Below are positions 7,633 to 10,211 of a stretch of 10,211 nt of DNA, one piece after another (positions within the stretch are counted from its first letter, which is position 1; each line of letters begins with the position of its first letter). A program made the position numbers and the translations under genes. Source of the DNA: CAZOKO01 sp964580455 (GTDB lineage: Bacteria > Desulfobacterota > WTBG01); contig CAZOKO010000094.1 in assembly GCA_964580455.1 (NCBI GenBank), forward strand, positions 1 to 10,211, read 5' to 3'. The notes under the pieces were generated by a model. That model had not been told where the DNA came from and searched no databases. It saw only the letters and a list, made by a program, of their open reading frames with translations.

Positions 7633-7645
7633 ACCGTTTTACGGT
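7633..7645. promoter_or_regulatory. 13-bp palindrome in the leader of the minus-strand pair
   Basis: ACCGT-TTT-ACGGT is a perfect inverted repeat 31 bases upstream of the ATG at 7602. It lies inside the predicted leader, between promoter and ribosome binding site. It could be an operator or a small RNA hairpin. No matching regulator is in the window. Confidence 0.35.
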
Positions 7646-7693
7646 CACTGTGCGTTGTCGAAGTTATAAGTGAATCTCTGCTTTTACACAACC

Positions 7694-7722
7694 ATTATTT
7701 TCTATTTTTTTGGTAATGTCAA
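7694..7722 (-). promoter_or_regulatory. near-consensus sigma70 promoter for the minus-strand exported pair
   Basis: On the minus strand TTGACA (7722-7717, perfect) is followed by a 17-nt spacer and AATAAT (7699-7694, 5/6). The predicted start of transcription near 7687 gives a leader of about 85 nt before the ATG at 7602. This is the best promoter match in the window and suggests the pair is well expressed. Confidence 0.65.
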
Positions 7723-7851
7723 GTTCTAATGCTGTGCACTTTCACTCTCTGTTGCAAAAATGTCATTCGGTTCGGGATAAAGAATGGTAAAGTTAAAGTG
7801 GAGATATAATTTTCCTCTCAAAATAACCTCTCTGAGAACACTTTTAATGCA

Positions 7852-7869
7852 TAAATTTGAACAAATTTA
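7852..7869. promoter_or_regulatory. 18-bp AT-rich dyad, possible operator
   Basis: TAAATTT-GAAC-AAATTTA is a perfect inverted repeat with 7-bp arms, about 180 bp before the gene at 8049. It follows the isolated TATAAT box at 7805. It could be a repressor or activator site. AT-rich dyads also arise by chance. Confidence 0.3.
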
Positions 7870-7985
7870 AGGATCCAAGTCAGTTCGGTAACTTGAACCA
7901 GTTTTGAAGTCCAACTTGCAAACACCCAGCATTTTTACAAGTTCCATTTATTCTAAAGTTCGCATCGTGTACAACCGATAGGGCT

Positions 7986-8002
7986 CTTGTGCGTGTCACA
8001 AG
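7986..8002. promoter_or_regulatory. 17-bp dyad upstream of the plus-strand secreted pair
   Basis: CTTGTG-CGTGT-CACAAG is a perfect inverted repeat with 6-bp arms, ending 46 bases before the ATG at 8049. It could bind a dimeric regulator or fold as a leader hairpin. There is no T tract after it, so it is not an intrinsic terminator. Confidence 0.35.
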
Positions 8003-8048
8003 TGCAATCATATGACCGACTGACAATCATACGTAAGGAGGTACAGCA

Positions 8049-8480
8049 ATGACCGCTCCGGCAAAGAATAGATACCGTATTCTGATAGTGTCAATTCTTC
8101 TCTGTCTCATTTTTTCACTATGCCTTGATACCAAAAGTTACGGCCTCATGTTCATCGCATCGAATATCAAGGAGATTGCTATTTACGGAGGCTCATCAAA
8201 TTACGGCAAGAGCCTGTATCCAGGCAGCCTTGTTTTTAATGTGACCAGTTCAACAACTATCAGCAACATTGTTTCATCCATCGAATTTTCTACCGAACGT
8301 GATTGCTCAGCGATGGGAGCTATATGCAATGCCCGTGTCTATATTAAGTATAATGATAACACCATCGAGATCTATGATCTCTTTGGTTCTAATAGCCACA
8401 TCAGCAAACTAGGAATTCAGGGCAGTTGCTATCACATCTCTGCGTCAGGTCAATCCTTATTTGAATCAAATACTCAATAA
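8049..8480 (+). CDS. small secreted beta-rich protein, unknown, paired with the caspase-like/propeller gene
   Basis: This is a 143-aa protein. AAGGAGGT at 8035-8042 is six bases before the ATG, a strong start. Residues ~10-32 are a Sec signal core after a basic N-terminus (ILIVSILLCLIFSLCL). The mature chain alternates short hydrophobic strands and turns: IKEIAIYGGSSNYGKSLYPG, IVSSIEFSTERDC, ARVYIKYNDNTIEIYDLFG, and ISKLGIQGSCYHIS near the end. It has three mature cysteines (two in RDCSAMGAIC and one in GSCYHIS). This suggests a compact beta-sandwich-like extracytoplasmic domain, but I recognise no family. The next gene starts 12 bp after its stop with its own AGGAG, so the two are co-transcribed. 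A small secreted protein next to a possible secreted cysteine peptidase could be an inhibitor, chaperone or subunit; that is context inference only. Confidence 0.75.
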   Translation: MTAPAKNRYRILIVSILLCLIFSLCLDTKSYGLMFIASNIKEIAIYGGSSNYGKSLYPGSLVFNVTSSTTISNIVSSIEFSTERDCSAMGAICNARVYIKYNDNTIEIYDLFGSNSHISKLGIQGSCYHISASGQSLFESNTQ

Positions 8481-8492
8481 AGGAGCGGGACA

Positions 8493-10211
8493 ATGAAAAG
8501 GTACAGTTTCATCAGTTTTATGTATGTTCTTTTAGGAGTGGTTACCATAATAATCTGCTCTACAGATGTGGAGGCTAAAAAGGAATGTGATATCGCTGCA
8601 ATAGAACCATGGATTAAGGGGGATAATGCTTTTGCGGCACTAGCCCAAATAGAGTTCTTTACAAAAATGAACATAGGAGTGGTTATTGCAAGTAACCTCA
8701 CAGAGCTTGAACAGGAAGTGCAAAAGAAGTATGCCACCGATGGATGTGACTGCATCCGAAATCTCTATATTCTTGGCCATGGCAACAAAGGTAACATAAC
8801 AGTGGGTGATGGAATGTATGGAAACAATCAAAACAAGCATATTAACGGCAACGAGGCCAAGTGGTCAACCCCTCTAAAAAACCTCGGTATTTTATTATGT
8901 GACACCTCATCCACCGTATGGCTCATTGGATGTAACGTAGGAGCGTGCAATAAAGGCAGTAGCAAGCTTTATAAAATAGCTCAAACAGTTAATGCCATCG
9001 TCAAGGCACCGGTAGACAAGCCTTATGGAGGAGAGGTATTTGACTATATTAATAATGGTCGCTTCCAAACAGCAACTCCCTCCTCCGTGCCAAGCCACAT
9101 GACGGCAAAGACTGATGATAAATCAAAAAAGAAAACGAAGAAAGCAGCGACAAAATACTACTGCCCCTGTAATAATCTTCCCTTTGACAGTGTCTCGGTT
9201 TGCACCAATAACTGCCCGACCTCTCTCAGTTGTTATATTGGCATTTGTAATGCCTATTACACCAACACCACCTGGGATAAGTATGTCAGCAATCCAGTGA
9301 TGACTGCCGGAACCACGGGAACCTGGGATTCACATGGTGTATCACAGCCTCTTGTGCTCAAAGCCAGTCCCTATGCTATGTGGTACGCGGGGTGGAATGT
9401 ATCTGACGTTGAAAGTATCGGCTATGCTACTTCTAATGACGGTATTAACTGGACCAAGTATGCGAGCAATCCTATATTGATTCCGGGTACTTCAGGTAAA
9501 TGGGATGATTATGGTGTGTACGGCCCTTCCGTCATTAAAGACGGGAGTACGTATAAGATGTGGTATGCCGGCTTCTCTTATGCAAATAGTTTAGCTCAAA
9601 TCGGCTACGCCACCTCAACAGATGGCATCACCTGGACCAAATACAGTGGAAACCCTGTCCTCACCAAAGGCTCAAGTGTTGACTTTGATGCGAACGGTGC
9701 AACACATCCATCGATTATCAAAGATGGGAGTACTTATAAGATGTGGTATGGTGGAAAAAGTAAATCGGGCTGGTGGCAAATTGGTTATGCGACCTCTCCT
9801 GACGGTATCACCTGGACCAAGTATTCAGGTAATCCGGTTGTAACCTACGGCAGCTCCGGGAGCTGGAACTACTGGGGGGTGGATTCACCTTCAGTGGTAA
9901 AAGACGGTTCCACCTATCATATGCTTTTCATTGGACTAAAAAGCAAGAATGAGGGTGCTATCGGATATGCCACCTCGACAGACGGTATCAATTGGACTGA
10001 GGATCCCAGCAACCCTCAGTTCAGTAAAAGCTGGGAAGATTTTGAGAGTATAAATGTAGGCCACCCCTCCCTCTTAAAAGATAGTAATGAGTCAGTATTT
10101 GAAGCCTACTATCGGGGAAAGAATAGCTCACCAACCTGGGCTATCGGGTACGGTGCGGCAAGCTCACTGGATATAAACACCTCAACCACTACTACTACTG
10201 CAGTAAGTTCA
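8493..10211 (+). CDS. secreted DUF4347/caspase-like domain plus five-blade beta-propeller protein, 3' end beyond window
   Basis: AGGAG at 8481-8485 lies seven bases before ATG 8493. The frame stays open through 573 codons to the last base, so the C-terminus is missing. Residues 1-28 are a Sec signal (cleavage after DVEA likely). Residues ~32-185 resemble DUF4347 and the caspase/gingipain-like fold: a strand ending in NLYILGHGNKG with H96, and a strand ending in TVWLIGCNVGA with C147, placed like the His-Cys dyad of clan CD peptidases. A basic linker follows (residues 206-221, SKKKTKK), then a cluster of six cysteines (224-252, starting CPC). Five ~60-aa blades (261-558) repeat the pattern W-TKY-SNP, PSVIKDGSTYKMWYAG, IGYATSTDGI, as in GH43/GH32-like five-bladed propellers. 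The catalytic acids of those hydrolases are not evident. A Thr-rich linker starts at ~563. Peptidase activity is unproven; the domain could be a degenerate or adhesive form. Confidence 0.8.
   Translation, partial: MKRYSFISFMYVLLGVVTIIICSTDVEAKKECDIAAIEPWIKGDNAFAALAQIEFFTKMNIGVVIASNLTELEQEVQKKYATDGCDCIRNLYILGHGNKGNITVGDGMYGNNQNKHINGNEAKWSTPLKNLGILLCDTSSTVWLIGCNVGACNKGSSKLYKIAQTVNAIVKAPVDKPYGGEVFDYINNGRFQTATPSSVPSHMTAKTDDKSKKKTKKAATKYYCPCNNLPFDSVSVCTNNCPTSLSCYIGICNAYYTNTTWDKYVSNPVMTAGTTGTWDSHGVSQPLVLKASPYAMWYAGWNVSDVESIGYATSNDGINWTKYASNPILIPGTSGKWDDYGVYGPSVIKDGSTYKMWYAGFSYANSLAQIGYATSTDGITWTKYSGNPVLTKGSSVDFDANGATHPSIIKDGSTYKMWYGGKSKSGWWQIGYATSPDGITWTKYSGNPVVTYGSSGSWNYWGVDSPSVVKDGSTYHMLFIGLKSKNEGAIGYATSTDGINWTEDPSNPQFSKSWEDFESINVGHPSLLKDSNESVFEAYYRGKNSSPTWAIGYGAASSLDINTSTTTTTAVSS
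9273..10166 (+). repeat. five tandem ~60-codon propeller blade repeats
   Basis: The units begin at the conserved Trp codons near 9273, 9450, 9633, 9813 and 9993 and are 58-61 codons long. Units 2-4 are closest. The stretch coding IKDGSTYKMWYAG/GG at about 9537 and 9720 differs at only about two of 31 bases, which suggests fairly recent blade duplication or gene conversion. Units 1 and 5 are more diverged, as expected for the closing blades. Confidence 0.85.

Larger units (their letters stand above)
7603..8048. other. 446-bp divergent intergenic region with dyad symmetries
   Basis: No convincing gene is seen on either strand; the only open stretches are ~25 codons and lack ribosome binding sites. 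The region holds the minus-strand promoter (7694-7722) and three perfect inverted repeats (7633-7645, 7852-7869, 7986-8002), described separately. A perfect TATAAT at 7805-7810 could serve the plus-strand pair, but no good -35 stands 16-18 bases before it. The 5' leader of the plus-strand gene at 8049 could be over 200 nt long if that box is used. I see no riboswitch motif that I recognise. Confidence 0.5.

Noticed and set aside
7752..7810. Plus-strand promoter using TTGCAA (7752-7757) or the TATAAT at 7805-7810
   Set aside because: TTGCAA with GATAAA matches only 4/6 in each box, and the perfect TATAAT has no acceptable -35 at 16-18 bp. Kept only as a note in the intergenic entry.
8474..8755. 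93-codon minus-strand ORF opposite the start of the caspase-like gene
   Set aside because: It lies wholly antisense to a well-supported gene with ribosome binding site, signal peptide and conserved domain, so it is a shadow frame.
9622..9843. 73-codon plus-strand ORF inside the propeller repeats
   Set aside because: It is a shadow of the main frame created by the repeated, codon-similar blades. The main frame is open throughout.
10185..10199. Short ACT trinucleotide run at the window edge as a phase-variable microsatellite
   Set aside because: There are only four perfect ACT units after one ACC, and they keep the frame of a Thr-rich linker. This is explained by the protein sequence rather than by slippage control.
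1..10211. CRISPR array, tRNA, rRNA, insertion sequence or integron attC sites
   Set aside because: No regularly spaced direct repeats, tRNA cloverleaf, rRNA sequence, transposase domain or paired terminal inverted repeats were seen. The short dyads near 6450-6500 and 7630-8000 do not fit attC structure.

Overview
The window looks like chromosomal DNA of a didermic (Gram-negative-type) bacterium. It has strong AAGGAGG-type ribosome binding sites, a TolC-type outer-membrane protein, and many Sec signal peptides. The style (moderate, slightly AT-leaning composition, secreted Thr-linker and propeller proteins, TAXI-type binding domains) resembles Desulfobacterota, Nitrospirota or Brocadiales-like lineages. 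I cannot assign a taxon from the sequence alone.

Left part (1-1770): the window opens inside a gene whose visible 3' end encodes a DUF2179 (UPF0316/YebE-type) cytoplasmic domain. A separate gene follows, with its own good sigma70-like promoter. It encodes a GT-A-fold glycosyltransferase related to the glucosyl-3-phosphoglycerate/mannosylglycerate synthase group (GT81/GT78-like), so a sugar-glycerate type product is possible but unproven.

Centre (1947-6377): a two-gene unit. The first gene is very large and has an unusual architecture: a lipoprotein-type signal, two consecutive TAXI/NMT1-like periplasmic binding domains, and a full-length TolC/OEP outer-membrane efflux domain, all in one polypeptide. 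The second gene, 42 bp downstream with a strong Shine-Dalgarno, encodes an inner-membrane-anchored coiled-coil protein of unknown function. Together they look like parts of an envelope-spanning assembly.

Right part (6378-10211): an accessory-looking region of secreted proteins. Two minus-strand genes (7602 to 7048 and 6962 to 6615) encode small exported proteins. Each has an N-terminal Sec signal, few cysteines and a very hydrophobic C-terminal tail. They lie behind a near-consensus promoter (7694-7722). Divergent to them, a plus-strand pair begins at 8049. It comprises a 143-aa secreted beta-rich protein and, 12 bp later, a long gene that runs off the window. This last gene (8493 to beyond 10211) is open to the window edge. 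It combines a signal peptide, a DUF4347/caspase-like domain with a His-Cys pair, a lysine-rich linker, a six-cysteine knot-like cluster, five ~60-aa beta-propeller blades, and the beginning of a Thr-rich linker.

The two most notable items are the TAXI-TAXI-TolC fusion and the secreted caspase-like/propeller protein with its small exported partner.
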